Positions 8,631-17,431 of a stretch of 64,000 nucleotides of DNA are shown one piece after another. The notes beneath the pieces are model-generated. The model ran no database searches. It was not told the DNA's origin and was given only the letters and a program-made list of their open reading frames with translations. Origin of the DNA: Kitasatospora sp. SolWspMP-SS2h (GTDB taxonomy: Bacteria; Actinomycetota; Actinomycetes; Streptomycetales; Streptomycetaceae); NCBI RefSeq assembly GCF_003259315.1, contig NZ_QLLT01000002.1:62001-126000 (forward strand), read 5' to 3'. The position numbers and the translations under genes were made by a program. Position 1 is the first letter of the stretch. Every line of letters starts with the position of its first letter.

Positions 8631-10754
8631 TCAGGGCCGCCGCCACCGGCTCCCGTGGTCGCGGCAGTCCGGCGAGCACCGGGCCGGCTCCGGCAGCGTC
8701 CAGGCGAACACCGCGAAGTCCGCCGCCCGCTGCGAGTCCGCCGCCAGCTCGGGCAGGCCCGCCGGGCGCCGCAGCAGACAGCGGTGGCGCAGCAGGTCCT
8801 CGGCCTCCGCCCGGGTCAGGAGGTCCTCGAGAGCGTGGTGGTCCGACAGCCGCTCGGGGGCGCGCACCACGTTCAGCCGGTCGCCGTCCGCCGTCCGGAA
8901 GTCCATCCGGTGGCGGGTGCTCCACTGCGAGTTCGACCCCCAGCCCTGCGCCAGGTCCACCGTCGGCCGGCCGCGCCGCCGGTGCGCCCAGTACAGCGGC
9001 GACCCGTCCGCCCAGCCCGGCTCGGCCACCCGCGAGCCGGCCCGGACCCGTACCCCGGCGCGGGTGAACAGCAGTTCGCCGAGGACGAACCCCGGCCAGA
9101 GCACCTCCAGCAGCTCGACCGGCGCGTCCGGGTCCCCGGCGGGCACCAGCTCGGCGATCTCGTGCAGGAACGGGTCGAAGCCGTCCGCCGCGCCGACCTC
9201 CGCCATCCCCAGCCGGGCGAAGAACGCCGCGTACCCCGCCCGGTCCAGGCCCAGCCGTGCCCCGTCCCGCACCGGCCCGTCGCCGTACGGCGGTTGGAGG
9301 TCCAGGGCCAGCACGTCCGCGACCCGGCCCAGCGCGTACAGCTCCTCCTCCAGACCGCGCCGCTCCTTCCGGGGCAGCCGGGTGAACGACGCGAACGCGG
9401 CCGCCGGGGCCAGCAGTTCCGCGTACCGGGGCAGTGCCCGCGGCGCCCAGGCGTCCAGCAGCCACGGTGTCACGCCCGGGTCGCCCAGCGCCATCAGCGC
9501 CCGGTGCAGCTCCCGGCCCGCGCCCCGCGGCTCCGACCCGCTCGTCGGGAACAGCGCAGGTCCCAGGGACTCCAGCGCCCGCCGCACCTCGTCGGCCGGG
9601 TCGCCCGCGTGGTACGGGCGTTCGCTCGGCTCGATGCCGTCCAGGAACTCCTGGTAGCGCAGCGCGGAGTGCACGTGCGCCAGCGGCGCCGCCAGCTCCA
9701 GGGCCCGCTCCGGGTTGCTGCGCGGTGCCAGCGCCCGCCAGGCCGCGACCCAGCGCGCGCGGACGTCCGCCCAGCGCTCCGGGGACAGGAACGCGGCGGG
9801 CCGCAGCCCGTCCAGCGCCGGGTGGCCCCAGACCGCGTCGGAGAAGTCCAGGACGGTGACTCGCTCGCCGTCGAAGCGCCAGTTGCCCGGGTGGAAGTCG
9901 CCGTGCACCAGTGTCGACGGCAGTCCGCAGTGGGCGAGTACGGCCGCGATGCCGGGCAGCAGCCCGGCCAGTTCCAGCGCCTTCGCGTACTCCGCGTCCG
10001 TCAGTTCCGGCCGCAGCCGCTCCAGCAGCGCCGGGAAGCGGGCGGCCAGTGCGGCCGGGGAGCGGTCCGGCAGCTCGCCCGGGCCGTCCGCGGCGACCGC
10101 CGCCTGCACCGCCGTCCACCGGTCGAGCACGTCCAGCATGCCGTCGGCCGGTACGCCCCAGCAGTCCACCCCGGGCACGTTCGCGAGCAGCACCCGCCGG
10201 CCGTCCGCCGCGAGCACCTGCGGCACCAGCTCCGGGTCGGCCTTCCCCGCCCGGGCGATCACCGCCGCCTCCGGCACCGCGAACGGCGGGGTGCTCTTCA
10301 GCCACACCGGGCCGTCCCCGGTCGGGAACCGCGAGAGCGCCGACAGGTTCCAGCTCCGCACCTGCTCCACCGGCCCCCGCCTGGGCCGCCCCAGCGCCGC
10401 CAACTCGCCGTCGGCCCAGGCCCATTCCGCGCCCAGCCCGTCCGCCGACGCCCACCGCAGGCGCAGCGGGTGGCCCGCGTCCGGCACCGCCCCGGGCGCG
10501 GCCGGGACGCCGGTCGGACGCCGCGCCGCCATCGCCAGGTACACCGTCCGGCCGCCCCGGCCGCCCGCGCCGCCCGTCACCGAGAGCAGCCGCAGCACCG
10601 CCAGCGGCACCCCCGCCGCCGCCGAGGCCCGCGCCGCGATCTCCCCGACCTGCGCCCAGAACGGCGAGTCCGTGGCGAACGGCCCCACCGCCCCGACGAG
10701 TTCGCCCTGCCACTCGACCATGACGGTCGCCGTCCGCTGCCCAGTCGTCTGCAC
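8631..10754 (-). CDS. phosphotransferase (APH-like) fused to a second uncharacterised domain
   Basis: 707 residues in one uninterrupted frame. GTG 10754 is chosen because GGAG lies 9 bases upstream; ATG 10721 is an alternative. Residues 1-110 form an N-terminal alpha/beta segment. Residues of about 125-330 are an aminoglycoside phosphotransferase/choline kinase fold with LVHGDFHPGNW (Brenner motif, catalytic Asp and Asn) and VLDFSDAVWGHP (metal-binding Asp). The APH part would normally end near the segment YHAGDPADEVRRAL. Here it runs on into about 340 further residues containing PRKERRGLEEELYALGRV and QGWGSNSQWSTRHRMDF, which look like an independent streptomycete protein of unknown role. 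The substrate is unknown. It lies downstream of egtD on the same strand but behind a large hairpin, so probably in its own unit. Confidence 0.7.
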   Translation of the reverse strand: MQTTGQRTATVMVEWQGELVGAVGPFATDSPFWAQVGEIAARASAAAGVPLAVLRLLSVTGGAGGRGGRTVYLAMAARRPTGVPAAPGAVPDAGHPLRLRWASADGLGAEWAWADGELAALGRPRRGPVEQVRSWNLSALSRFPTGDGPVWLKSTPPFAVPEAAVIARAGKADPELVPQVLAADGRRVLLANVPGVDCWGVPADGMLDVLDRWTAVQAAVAADGPGELPDRSPAALAARFPALLERLRPELTDAEYAKALELAGLLPGIAAVLAHCGLPSTLVHGDFHPGNWRFDGERVTVLDFSDAVWGHPALDGLRPAAFLSPERWADVRARWVAAWRALAPRSNPERALELAAPLAHVHSALRYQEFLDGIEPSERPYHAGDPADEVRRALESLGPALFPTSGSEPRGAGRELHRALMALGDPGVTPWLLDAWAPRALPRYAELLAPAAAFASFTRLPRKERRGLEEELYALGRVADVLALDLQPPYGDGPVRDGARLGLDRAGYAAFFARLGMAEVGAADGFDPFLHEIAELVPAGDPDAPVELLEVLWPGFVLGELLFTRAGVRVRAGSRVAEPGWADGSPLYWAHRRRGRPTVDLAQGWGSNSQWSTRHRMDFRTADGDRLNVVRAPERLSDHHALEDLLTRAEAEDLLRHRCLLRRPAGLPELAADSQRAADFAVFAWTLPEPARCSPDCRDHGSRWRRP

Positions 10755-10774
10755 CCGGGCATTCTCCGGACGAC

Positions 10775-10826
10775 ACCGGGCCCGCACCAGCGAATAACGC
10801 GGATCACCGCAGGCGGCGGGCCCGGT
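10775..10826. terminator. inverted repeat after egtD
   Basis: ACCGGGCCCGC (10775-10785) is perfectly complementary to GCGGGCCCGGT (10816-10826) with a 30-base loop. It sits just after the egtD stop and before the APH-like gene on the minus strand. No U-tract follows, as is usual for actinomycetes. The long loop lowers confidence. Confidence 0.4.
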
Positions 10827-10840
10827 CCCCGACGGACCGG

Positions 10841-11827
10841 TCAGTCCGAGCTGTCCTCGAAGGGACGGGAGAGCGAGAGCCCGAAGCGGCCCTCGTCGTC
10901 GGTCCACCAGTCGGTCAGGCGCAGGCCGGAGGCGAAGAGTTCGCGTTCGACACGCTCGCGGCGGAACTTCGCGGAGACCTCGGTGTGCAGTTCCTCGCCG
11001 GCCTCGAAGTGCACGGGCAGGCCGAGGTCGGCGACCTTGACGGTCTGGTCGCGCAGGGAGCGCAGCCGCATCTCGATCCACTCGTGCTCGGCGTCCCAGA
11101 GCGCCACGTGCTCGAACTGCCCGGGGTCGAAGTCGGCGTCCAGCTCGCGGTTGAGCACCGACAGCAGGTTGCGGTTGAACGCGGCGGTGACCCCGGCGGC
11201 GTCGTCGTAGGCGGCGACCAGGACGCCGGGGTCCTTGACCAGGTCGGTGCCGAGCAGCAGCCAGTCACCGGGCAGGAGTTGGGCCCGCAGGCCGGTCAGG
11301 AAGCCGTGCCGTTCGGCGGGCAGCAGGTTGCCGAGGGTGCCGCCGAGGAAGACCACCAGCCGGGGGCCGCCGCCGTCGGGCAGGCCCAGGCTCCGGGTGA
11401 AGTCGGACAGCACGGCGGAGACGTCCAGCCCCGGGTACTCGGCGATGAGCGCCTTCGCGGCGGATTCGAGGGCGCTCTCGCTGACGTCGACCGGGACGTA
11501 GCGCTCCAGGGTGCCCGCGGTGCGCAGCGCGTCGAGCAGCAGGCGGGTCTTCTCGGAGGAGCCGGAGCCGAGTTCGACCAGGGTGCGGGCCCCGGTGGTG
11601 GCGGCGATCGTGTCGGCGCGGGCGGCCAGGATCTCGCGCTCGGCCCGGGTGGGGTAGTACTCGGGCAGCCGGGTGATCTCCTCGAACAGCTCGGAGCCGC
11701 AGGCGTCGTAGAACCACTTCGGGGGCAGCCGTTTGGGTCGGCCGCCCAGGCCCTCGCGGACGTCCGCGCGCAGCGCGTGGTGCAGGTGGTCGGCGGGCAG
11801 CAGACGGGTGAGCCGGTATCCGGTCAT
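10841..11827 (-). CDS. egtD: L-histidine N-alpha-methyltransferase (ergothioneine synthesis)
   Basis: 328 residues. EgtD transfers three methyl groups from SAM to histidine, giving hercynine. The sequence shows the family blocks PPKWFYDACGSELFEEITRLPEYYPTR (given here as two parts, PPKWFYDACGS and LFEEITRLPEYYPTR), ELGSGSSEKTR for SAM binding, VVFLGGTLGN, and LLLGTDLVKD. The start ATG at 11827 overlaps the egtC stop by four bases. It is the last gene of the egt operon and is followed by a hairpin. Cytoplasmic. Confidence 0.95.
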   Translation of the reverse strand: MTGYRLTRLLPADHLHHALRADVREGLGGRPKRLPPKWFYDACGSELFEEITRLPEYYPTRAEREILAARADTIAATTGARTLVELGSGSSEKTRLLLDALRTAGTLERYVPVDVSESALESAAKALIAEYPGLDVSAVLSDFTRSLGLPDGGGPRLVVFLGGTLGNLLPAERHGFLTGLRAQLLPGDWLLLGTDLVKDPGVLVAAYDDAAGVTAAFNRNLLSVLNRELDADFDPGQFEHVALWDAEHEWIEMRLRSLRDQTVKVADLGLPVHFEAGEELHTEVSAKFRRERVERELFASGLRLTDWWTDDEGRFGLSLSRPFEDSSD

Positions 11828-12600
11828 CGCGGGGCGTCCTCTCGAATGCGCGGGCCGACGGCGGCCAGCGGGGTCAGCGAGCTGCCGGCCGCGTCGGCCA
11901 CCAGCAGGGTGCGGTCGGGGACTTCGGACCAGCCGGGCCCGTCGTCGAAGGGCTCGGAGGCGAGCAGCACCGAGCCGTCTGGGTCGCGGCGCTGGAACAG
12001 GGTGTCGCCCCACGCCGTGGCGGCGAGCGAACGGCCGTCGGTGGCCAGCAGGTTGATCCGGGACTCGGCCGACTCCGCGGCGAGCAGGCAGACTTCGGCC
12101 AGCGACTCGCCGAGTTCCGCGCCCGCGCGCAGCCGGTTCAGCACCAGGGCCCACAGCAGCGCCGAGTCGGTGCGCGCCTCCAGCTCCAGCAGCTCGGCGG
12201 CGGGCAGCAGCGCGGCCAGCGGGGCGAACGCGCCCGGCCAGCCGGGCAGGACGCCGTTGTGGCTGAACAGCCAGCGCCCGGCGGCGAACGGGGCGGCGGC
12301 CTGCGCCCCGGCGGCGCAGCCGGCGGTGGCGGAGCGGACGGCGCCGAGCACGGCGTGCGAGCTGACCACCCGGGCCAGGTCGGCGAGGTCGCCGTCGGCC
12401 CAGATCGGGCCCTCCCGCCGGTAGCGGGCCGGGCGTTCGTCGCCGGGCGCGTACCAGCCGACGCCGTAGCCGTCGGCGTTGACGGTGCCGTGGCGCTGGA
12501 GCCGGGGCGCCCAGGACTGGCGCAGCAGCCCGTACGGCGGGTCGAGCAGGACCGAGCGGATCGGGACCGGGCGCCCCAGGTAGGCGAAGTGGCGGCACAT
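11824..12600 (-). CDS. egtC: gamma-glutamyl-hercynylcysteine S-oxide hydrolase (ergothioneine synthesis)
   Basis: 258 residues of a class II glutamine-amidotransferase-like Ntn hydrolase. The N-terminus MCRHFAYLG leaves Cys2 as the nucleophile after Met removal. Other family blocks are HGTVNADGYGVGWY, SHNGVLPGW and EARTDSALLW. In the aerobic pathway EgtC removes the gamma-glutamyl group from the sulfoxide made by EgtB. The ATG at 12600 overlaps the egtB stop by one base (TGATG), and the 3' end overlaps egtD by four, so all are translationally coupled. Confidence 0.93.
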   Translation of the reverse strand: MCRHFAYLGRPVPIRSVLLDPPYGLLRQSWAPRLQRHGTVNADGYGVGWYAPGDERPARYRREGPIWADGDLADLARVVSSHAVLGAVRSATAGCAAGAQAAAPFAAGRWLFSHNGVLPGWPGAFAPLAALLPAAELLELEARTDSALLWALVLNRLRAGAELGESLAEVCLLAAESAESRINLLATDGRSLAATAWGDTLFQRRDPDGSVLLASEPFDDGPGWSEVPDRTLLVADAAGSSLTPLAAVGPRIREDAPR

Positions 12601-14006
12601 CAGGCGCGCGCCCCCGAGCCGCCGCGGCCCCGGTCGCCGCGGGGGCCGCCGGAGCCCGGTCCGGCGCCGTTCCCGGCGCCGTCCCCGGTGCGGGGCTCGG
12701 CGTCGCGGGCGGTGCGGAAGCCGGCGAAGATCTGCCGCCGCACGGGGTAGTCCCAGTTGCGGAAGGTGCCGCGGCAGGCGACCGGCGCGACCGCGAACGA
12801 GCCGCCGCGCAGCACCTTGTACTCGGGGCCGAAGAACACCTCCGAGTACTCCCGGTACGGCCAGGCCGCGAACCCCGGGTAGCCAGTGAAGTCGCTGGCC
12901 GTCCACTCCCACACGTCACCGATCAACTGCCGTGCGCCGTACGGCGACTCGCCCTCGGGGTAGGCGCCGACCGGGGCCGGGCGCAGGTGCCGCTGGCCGA
13001 GGTTGGCGTGCTCGGGGCCGGGCGCGGCGTCGCCCCACGGGAAGCGCCGGGAGCGGCCGGTGGCGGGGTCGTGCCGGGCGGCCTTCTCCCACTCCGCCTC
13101 GGTCGGCAGCCGCCGCCCCGCCCACCGGGCGTACGCGTCGGCCTCGTACCAGCTCACGTGCAGCACCGGCTCGTCCTCCGGCACCGGTTCGAGGTGGCCG
13201 AAGCGGCGGCGCAGCCACTGCCCGCCCTCCTGCCGCCAGAACAGCGGCGCCTCCAGGCCGGCCGACATCCGGTGCGCCCAGCCCTCGGGCGTCCACCAGC
13301 GCGGGTCCCGGTAGCCGCCGTCGGCGATGAAGCGCTGGTAGGCGCCGTTGGAGACCGGCGTGGTGTCGAGCCAGAACGCGGGCAGCTCGACCGGGTGGGC
13401 CGGGCGCTCGTTGTCCAGCGACCACGGCTCGGTGTCGGTGCCCATGGTGAACGGCCCGGCGGGGACCAGGACTTCGGCGGGCAGCGGGCCGGCGGCGGCG
13501 GGCGGCGGCGGGGCGTCCAGCACGGCCGGGCCGGTGCGCAGCTGGTGGGTGATCAGCATGGTCTCGTCGTGCTGCTGCTCGTGCTGGACGATCATCCCGA
13601 ACGCGAACCCGGCGTCCAGCAGCGGCGCTCCCTCCAGCGGGGAGGCGGCCAGCAGGTCCAGCACCCGGCCGCGCACCTCGTGCGCGTAGGCGCGGGCCTC
13701 GGCGGGCGGCAGCAGCGGCAGCCGGGGCCGCTCGGCGCGCGGGTGCTCGAACGCGTCGTACAGCGGGTCGATCTCCGGGTGCAGCGGGTCGCGGCCGCCG
13801 ACGTTGCGCAGCAGCCACAGCTCCTCCTGGTTGCCGATGTGCGCCAGGTCCCACACCAGCGGCGACATCAACGGCGAGTGCTGGGCGACGAGTTCGGCGT
13901 CGTCGACGGCCTCGGTGAGCTGGGCGGTGCGCTCCCGCGCGGCGAGCAGCTCGAAGGCGATCAGGTCGCGCAGCAGCGCGGGGTCGGTCCGGTCGGCGTT
14001 CAGCAC
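12600..14006 (-). CDS. egtB: hercynine oxygenase (ergothioneine synthesis)
   Basis: 468 residues: an N-terminal DinB-like domain (residues about 10-160) and a C-terminal formylglycine-generating-enzyme (FGE-sulfatase) domain (about 180-440). The iron ligands are visible as H56 in [10 protein letters not shown] and H142/H146 in QHEQQHDE. The FGE part shows [29 protein letters not shown] and GGSFAV. EgtB couples hercynine with gamma-glutamylcysteine using O2. A non-conserved Gly-rich tail of about 30 residues ends the protein. The start is GTG 14006, preceded by GGAGG with a short spacer. Confidence 0.94.
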   Translation of the reverse strand: MLNADRTDPALLRDLIAFELLAARERTAQLTEAVDDAELVAQHSPLMSPLVWDLAHIGNQEELWLLRNVGGRDPLHPEIDPLYDAFEHPRAERPRLPLLPPAEARAYAHEVRGRVLDLLAASPLEGAPLLDAGFAFGMIVQHEQQHDETMLITHQLRTGPAVLDAPPPPAAAGPLPAEVLVPAGPFTMGTDTEPWSLDNERPAHPVELPAFWLDTTPVSNGAYQRFIADGGYRDPRWWTPEGWAHRMSAGLEAPLFWRQEGGQWLRRRFGHLEPVPEDEPVLHVSWYEADAYARWAGRRLPTEAEWEKAARHDPATGRSRRFPWGDAAPGPEHANLGQRHLRPAPVGAYPEGESPYGARQLIGDVWEWTASDFTGYPGFAAWPYREYSEVFFGPEYKVLRGGSFAVAPVACRGTFRNWDYPVRRQIFAGFRTARDAEPRTGDGAGNGAGPGSGGPRGDRGRGGSGARA

Positions 14007-14040
14007 GGGGCGTCCTCCAGCCGTACGAAAGGGGTGGCGG

Positions 14041-15366
14041 TCAGCACGGGGCGTCCTCCTGGAGGACGGCGGCTCCGGTGCGCAGGGCGGTCAGCTGGTC
14101 GTCGGCCGGGCAGCGGCCGCGGGCCGGGTAGCGCTCGGCGAACTCGACCAGCGGGGTGCGCAGTTCGCTGCCCCGGCGGGCCAGCGAGCGTTCGGCGGCG
14201 GCGAAGCACAGCAGGGCGGCGCGGCGCAGGTCCGGGTCGGCCATGCCGAGCGCGGCGGCGCGCCGCCACAGGCCCGAGCGCGGGGCGCGGCTGCCCGCGT
14301 GGCCGAGCCGCTCCAGCGCGGCGCGGGCCTCGTCGGCCGCCACCGGGTCGTCCAGCAGCGCGCTGACCAGGGCCAGCGGCACCCGCCAGCCCTCGGCGGG
14401 CTGGGCGTCCATCATCCGCAGCTCCAGGTGCCCGTGCGGGCGCACCGGCGGGAACAGCGTGGTGCGGTGGTAGTCCAGGTCGGCCAGGGTGGCGGGCCGC
14501 TCGCCCGCGCCGCGCAGCCAGCCGCGGAAGGTCAGCCGGGCCGGCGCGTCCCACGGCAGCCCGCCGGAGCGGCGCACGCACAGCAGCGCGGCGTCCAGCA
14601 CGTACCGGGCCCAGGCGTCGCGCGGGTCGGCGGACGGCGGCGGGGCCAGCGTCCGGGAGGGGTCCATCCGGGACCAGACCAGCTGCCGGGTCGACTTCCA
14701 TCCGGTCGGACGGCCCTCCAGCAGCGGCGAGTTGGCGAACGCGGCGACCAGCACCGGCCCCAACTCGTGCGTCAGCCGCCAGCGTTCGGCGCAGTCGGCC
14801 TCGGTGCCGGCGTCCACGCAGACCTGCACGGAGGCGGTGCCGGTCATCATGATCCGGCCCCAGGGCCCGCCGCGGTCGAAGTAGCGCCCCATCGCCCGGT
14901 AGCGCGGGTGGTCGGCCAGCATCCGCCGCTCGCGGTCCATCGGGTCGGTGCCGCTGCCGGTCAGCCGCAGGCCCTCGGCGGCCAGCGCCGCCCGCAGCAC
15001 CGCCTGGTCGGCGCTCAGCCCGGCCGCGCAGCGGGCCGGGTCGGCGGCGGGCGGGGAGCTGAGCTCGACCTGCCCGCCGGGTTCGCGCGTCAGCCGCGAG
15101 CCGGCCGGGAGCACCGGGCCGTCGGCCGAGTCGGGCAGCACCGCCAGCGCGGCCGCCACCCGGTCGGGATCCACCGGGGAGCCCGGACATCGGGCGTCGT
15201 GGACGAACCACTCCGCCTCCACCCCGACCAGCGCCGGAGGACCGATCTTGAAGCAGATGGCGCCCAGGTGCCGTTCGGCCGACGCCTCGGTCAGCTCCGT
15301 CCGGAGCGTCACGCTGTGTACCGGATCGACGGCCGGAGCGGCCTGTTGCGGACGTACAGATGTCAC
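14041..15366 (-). CDS. egtA: glutamate-cysteine ligase (ergothioneine synthesis)
   Basis: 441 residues of the GshA/EgtA carboxylate-amine ligase family. ATP/Mg and substrate motifs include [35 protein letters not shown] and [18 protein letters not shown]. EgtA makes the gamma-glutamylcysteine that EgtB uses. The start ATG at 15366 overlaps the stop of the upstream PLP enzyme gene by four bases, and 34 bases separate it from egtB. The last codons contain the same 19-base string that forms the ribosome binding region of egtB. Confidence 0.93.
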   Translation of the reverse strand: MTSVRPQQAAPAVDPVHSVTLRTELTEASAERHLGAICFKIGPPALVGVEAEWFVHDARCPGSPVDPDRVAAALAVLPDSADGPVLPAGSRLTREPGGQVELSSPPAADPARCAAGLSADQAVLRAALAAEGLRLTGSGTDPMDRERRMLADHPRYRAMGRYFDRGGPWGRIMMTGTASVQVCVDAGTEADCAERWRLTHELGPVLVAAFANSPLLEGRPTGWKSTRQLVWSRMDPSRTLAPPPSADPRDAWARYVLDAALLCVRRSGGLPWDAPARLTFRGWLRGAGERPATLADLDYHRTTLFPPVRPHGHLELRMMDAQPAEGWRVPLALVSALLDDPVAADEARAALERLGHAGSRAPRSGLWRRAAALGMADPDLRRAALLCFAAAERSLARRGSELRTPLVEFAERYPARGRCPADDQLTALRTGAAVLQEDAPC

Positions 15367-16562
15367 CGGGTTTCACCATCCCTCGGTTCGCGACTTGAGC
15401 CCGGTTGTTCCTGCTCAGTCTGCTCCGGGGCAAACCTCGATGCCGCCCGAACGCCCTCCTCGCAGGTCAGCCGGGTGAGAGCGGTGCGCAGGCGGTCCAG
15501 TGGCAGGGCGAAATTCAGCCGCAGGCGCCCGGAACCGGCCGCTCCGAAATCCGTCCCGTCCGCCAGCTCGACATGACGCTCGGTGAGCAGCTCCTCCCGG
15601 GTGCCGAGCCCCGCCCCGTCCAGCCAGAGCAGGTACGACGCCTGCGGGCGGGCCAGCACCGCACCGCCCAGCGCGGCCGTCGCCAGCTCCCGGGCCCGCA
15701 CCAGGTGCGCCAGCAGGGCGTCCAGCCACGGCCCGCCCTCGGCCAGCGCCGCCCGCTGCGCCACCGCGCCCAGCAGCCCTCCCTCCCACAGGCCGAAGCC
15801 CGCCATCACCGCCGCCAGCCGCTCCCGCAGCCCCGGGTCCGGCACCAGCGCGAAGCAACTCGGCAGGCCCGAGACGTTGAAGGTCTTGCCGACCGAGTTC
15901 AGCGTCACCACGTTCGGCGCCCCGCCGGTCACCGCCACCGCGACCGGCTGCTCCACGCCCGCGTCCGGGTGCCGCAGGTCGCCGTGCACCTCGTCCGAGA
16001 CCAGCAGCCCCGGGGCGGCCGCCGCGGCCAGCGCCCGGACGTCCTCGGCCGGCCAGATCCGCCCGGTCGGGTTGTGCGGGCTGCTCAGCAGCACCAGGCC
16101 CGGCCGGGCCGCCGCGACCCCGGCCAGCGGCAGCCGGTACGGGTCGGCCGGGTCGCCGGTCGCCGACAGCGGCAGCTCCCGGGTGTCCACCCCCGCGGCC
16201 CGGCAGACCCGGGCGAAACCGCCCCACTCCGGCGTCACGAACACCGCCGGACCCGCCAGCGGACGCACCGCCTCCAGCAGCAGCCGCACCGCCGTGCCCG
16301 GCGCGAACGGCAGCAGCATCACCCAGCGCGGGTCCACCGCCACCCCGTGCCGCCGCCGGTACCAGTCGGCCACCAGCGCCCGGTCCGCGTCCTCCGCCAC
16401 CGGGTACCCGAACGCCGGGTGACCCGCCCGCGCCCGCAGCGCCGCCGCCACCGCCGGCGGCCCCGGCAGGTCCATGTCCGCCACCCCCATGGCGATCCGC
16501 CCCGCCCCCGCCCGCGCCCACTTCGCACTGCCCGTCCCCGCCCGCGAGAACCGCTCGAACAC
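15363..16562 (-). CDS. PLP-dependent aminotransferase class I/II, cystathionine beta-lyase (PatB/MalY)-like
   Basis: 399 residues of PLP fold type I. Motifs are MGVADMDLPGPPAV near the N-terminus (typical of PatB/MalY C-S lyases), SSPHNPTGRIW, VSDEVHGDL (Asp binding the pyridine nitrogen) and SVGKTFNVSGL with the Schiff-base Lys. PatB/MalY enzymes cleave C-S bonds of cystathionine and related cysteine conjugates. GTG 16562 has GGAGG 8-9 bases upstream. The stop overlaps the egtA start by four bases, so it is the first gene of the ergothioneine operon. The pathway still needs a PLP C-S lyase (EgtE) after EgtC; this gene is a strong positional candidate, although known EgtE belongs to the class V branch. 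Confidence 0.85.
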   Translation of the reverse strand: MFERFSRAGTGSAKWARAGAGRIAMGVADMDLPGPPAVAAALRARAGHPAFGYPVAEDADRALVADWYRRRHGVAVDPRWVMLLPFAPGTAVRLLLEAVRPLAGPAVFVTPEWGGFARVCRAAGVDTRELPLSATGDPADPYRLPLAGVAAARPGLVLLSSPHNPTGRIWPAEDVRALAAAAAPGLLVSDEVHGDLRHPDAGVEQPVAVAVTGGAPNVVTLNSVGKTFNVSGLPSCFALVPDPGLRERLAAVMAGFGLWEGGLLGAVAQRAALAEGGPWLDALLAHLVRARELATAALGGAVLARPQASYLLWLDGAGLGTREELLTERHVELADGTDFGAAGSGRLRLNFALPLDRLRTALTRLTCEEGVRAASRFAPEQTEQEQPGSSREPRDGETR

Positions 16563-16649
16563 CGGGTGCTCCCTCCGTCGCCGTCCCCTCACGCTAGGCC
16601 GGAACGGGCGCGGACGGGGGCGGACAGCACCGCGCCGGAGGGCAGCGCC

Positions 16650-16729
16650 GCCGCTCCTGACGCCCCGCCGCTCCTGACGCCCCGGAAGCCCCGCCCGCGA
16701 CGCCCGCGACGCCCGCGACGCCCGCGACG
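16650..16729. repeat. two tandem-repeat blocks upstream of the ergothioneine operon
   Basis: A 17-base unit is duplicated head to tail at 16650-16666 and 16667-16683. A 9-base unit CCCGCGACG then occurs four times without a gap at 16694-16729. The segment between 16563 and 16833 carries no gene; apart from these repeats nothing else is recognised. Confidence 0.8.
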
Positions 16730-16833
16730 GTCCGTGATCGGCGCAGGTGCGGCAGGGCCGCGGCCGGTTCCCCGGTTCGGCGGGGCGACCCGCCGGGGGT
16801 AGAGTGGGAGCGCGGCGCCTCCGGGCGCTGAAC

Positions 16834-16932
16834 GGCGGTGGGGCCCGCCGGACCCGAACCGCGGCAGTGGCCGCCAACGGTCCCTACTTGTGACGGTCGC
16901 GCCCGCACGTCCGGGCGCCGCGCGAGTAGGAG
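16834..16932 (+). promoter_or_regulatory. candidate fluoride (crcB-type) riboswitch with Shine-Dalgarno-sequestering platform
   Basis: From 16834 the sequence follows the order of the fluoride aptamer: a GGCGGTGGGGCCCGCC segment (consensus GGnGAUGGnnUUCnCC), then GAACCGC, a small hairpin GCGGC-AGTG-GCCGC, and GCCAACGG-TC-CCTAC (consensus GCUGAUGRCnCCUAC). Several consensus bases differ, so this is a variant. The terminal CCTACT (16883-16888) is exactly complementary to AGTAGG (16925-16930), which overlaps the AGGAG ribosome binding site of crcB. Between them lies a perfect 7-bp hairpin GCGCCCG/CGGGCGC. A translational switch is inferred: with fluoride bound, CCTAC stays in the aptamer and the binding site is free. 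Confidence 0.65.
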
Positions 16933-16936
16933 ACGC

Positions 16937-17431
16937 ATGCCCGTGGAACGACCCCGCGCCGGAACGGCGGCCGAGCCCGTCGCCCCCGACCTCGAAGCCA
17001 CCCCCGCCGAGCGGCCCGCCCGCAGCCGTGATCGCGGCCGGCTACCGGTCCTCGCCGTGATCGCGGTCGGCGGCGTGCTCGGCGCGAGCGCCCGCTACGC
17101 CATCGCGCTGGCCTGGCCCACCGCGCCGGGCGCCTTCCCGTGGAGCACCCTGGTGGTGAACGCGGTGGGCTGCGCGGTGATCGGCGTCTTCCTGGTGGCG
17201 ATCACCGAGGCGTGGGCGGCGCACCGGCTGGTGCGGCCGTTCTTCGGCACCGGCGTGCTGGGCGGCTTCACGACCTTCTCCACCTACACGGTGGACGTCC
17301 AGCGCCTGGTCGAGGGCGGCCACGCCGCGACGGCGCTCGGGTACCTGGCCGCGACGCTGGCCGCGGCGATGGCGGCGGTGTGGGCGGGCGCGCAGGCGGC
17401 CCGCCGGGTGATCGGGCGGAGGACACGATGA
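16937..17431 (+). CDS. crcB: fluoride channel Fluc/CrcB, first subunit
   Basis: 164 residues. After a polar N-terminal extension of about 35 residues come four transmembrane helices with the CrcB blocks [23 protein letters not shown] and [19 protein letters not shown] (the Phe-box and GFTTFSTF signature). Fluc proteins are dimers of inverted topology that export fluoride. The ATG at 16937 lies directly after AGGAG, which can be masked by the upstream RNA structure. The 3' end overlaps the DUF190 gene by four bases. With the second crcB three genes on, a heterodimeric channel is likely. Confidence 0.93.
   Translation: MPVERPRAGTAAEPVAPDLEATPAERPARSRDRGRLPVLAVIAVGGVLGASARYAIALAWPTAPGAFPWSTLVVNAVGCAVIGVFLVAITEAWAAHRLVRPFFGTGVLGGFTTFSTYTVDVQRLVEGGHAATALGYLAATLAAAMAAVWAGAQAARRVIGRRTR

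Noticed and set aside
7807..10776. 989-codon minus-strand frame overlapping the APH-like fusion
   Set aside because: Its translation is Gly/Arg-rich nonsense in the wrong frame; the APH motifs are in the neighbouring frame.
16889..16936. Possible intrinsic terminator upstream of crcB
   Set aside because: The hairpin has no U-tract and its outer pairing overlaps the ribosome binding site, so it fits a translational riboswitch platform better.
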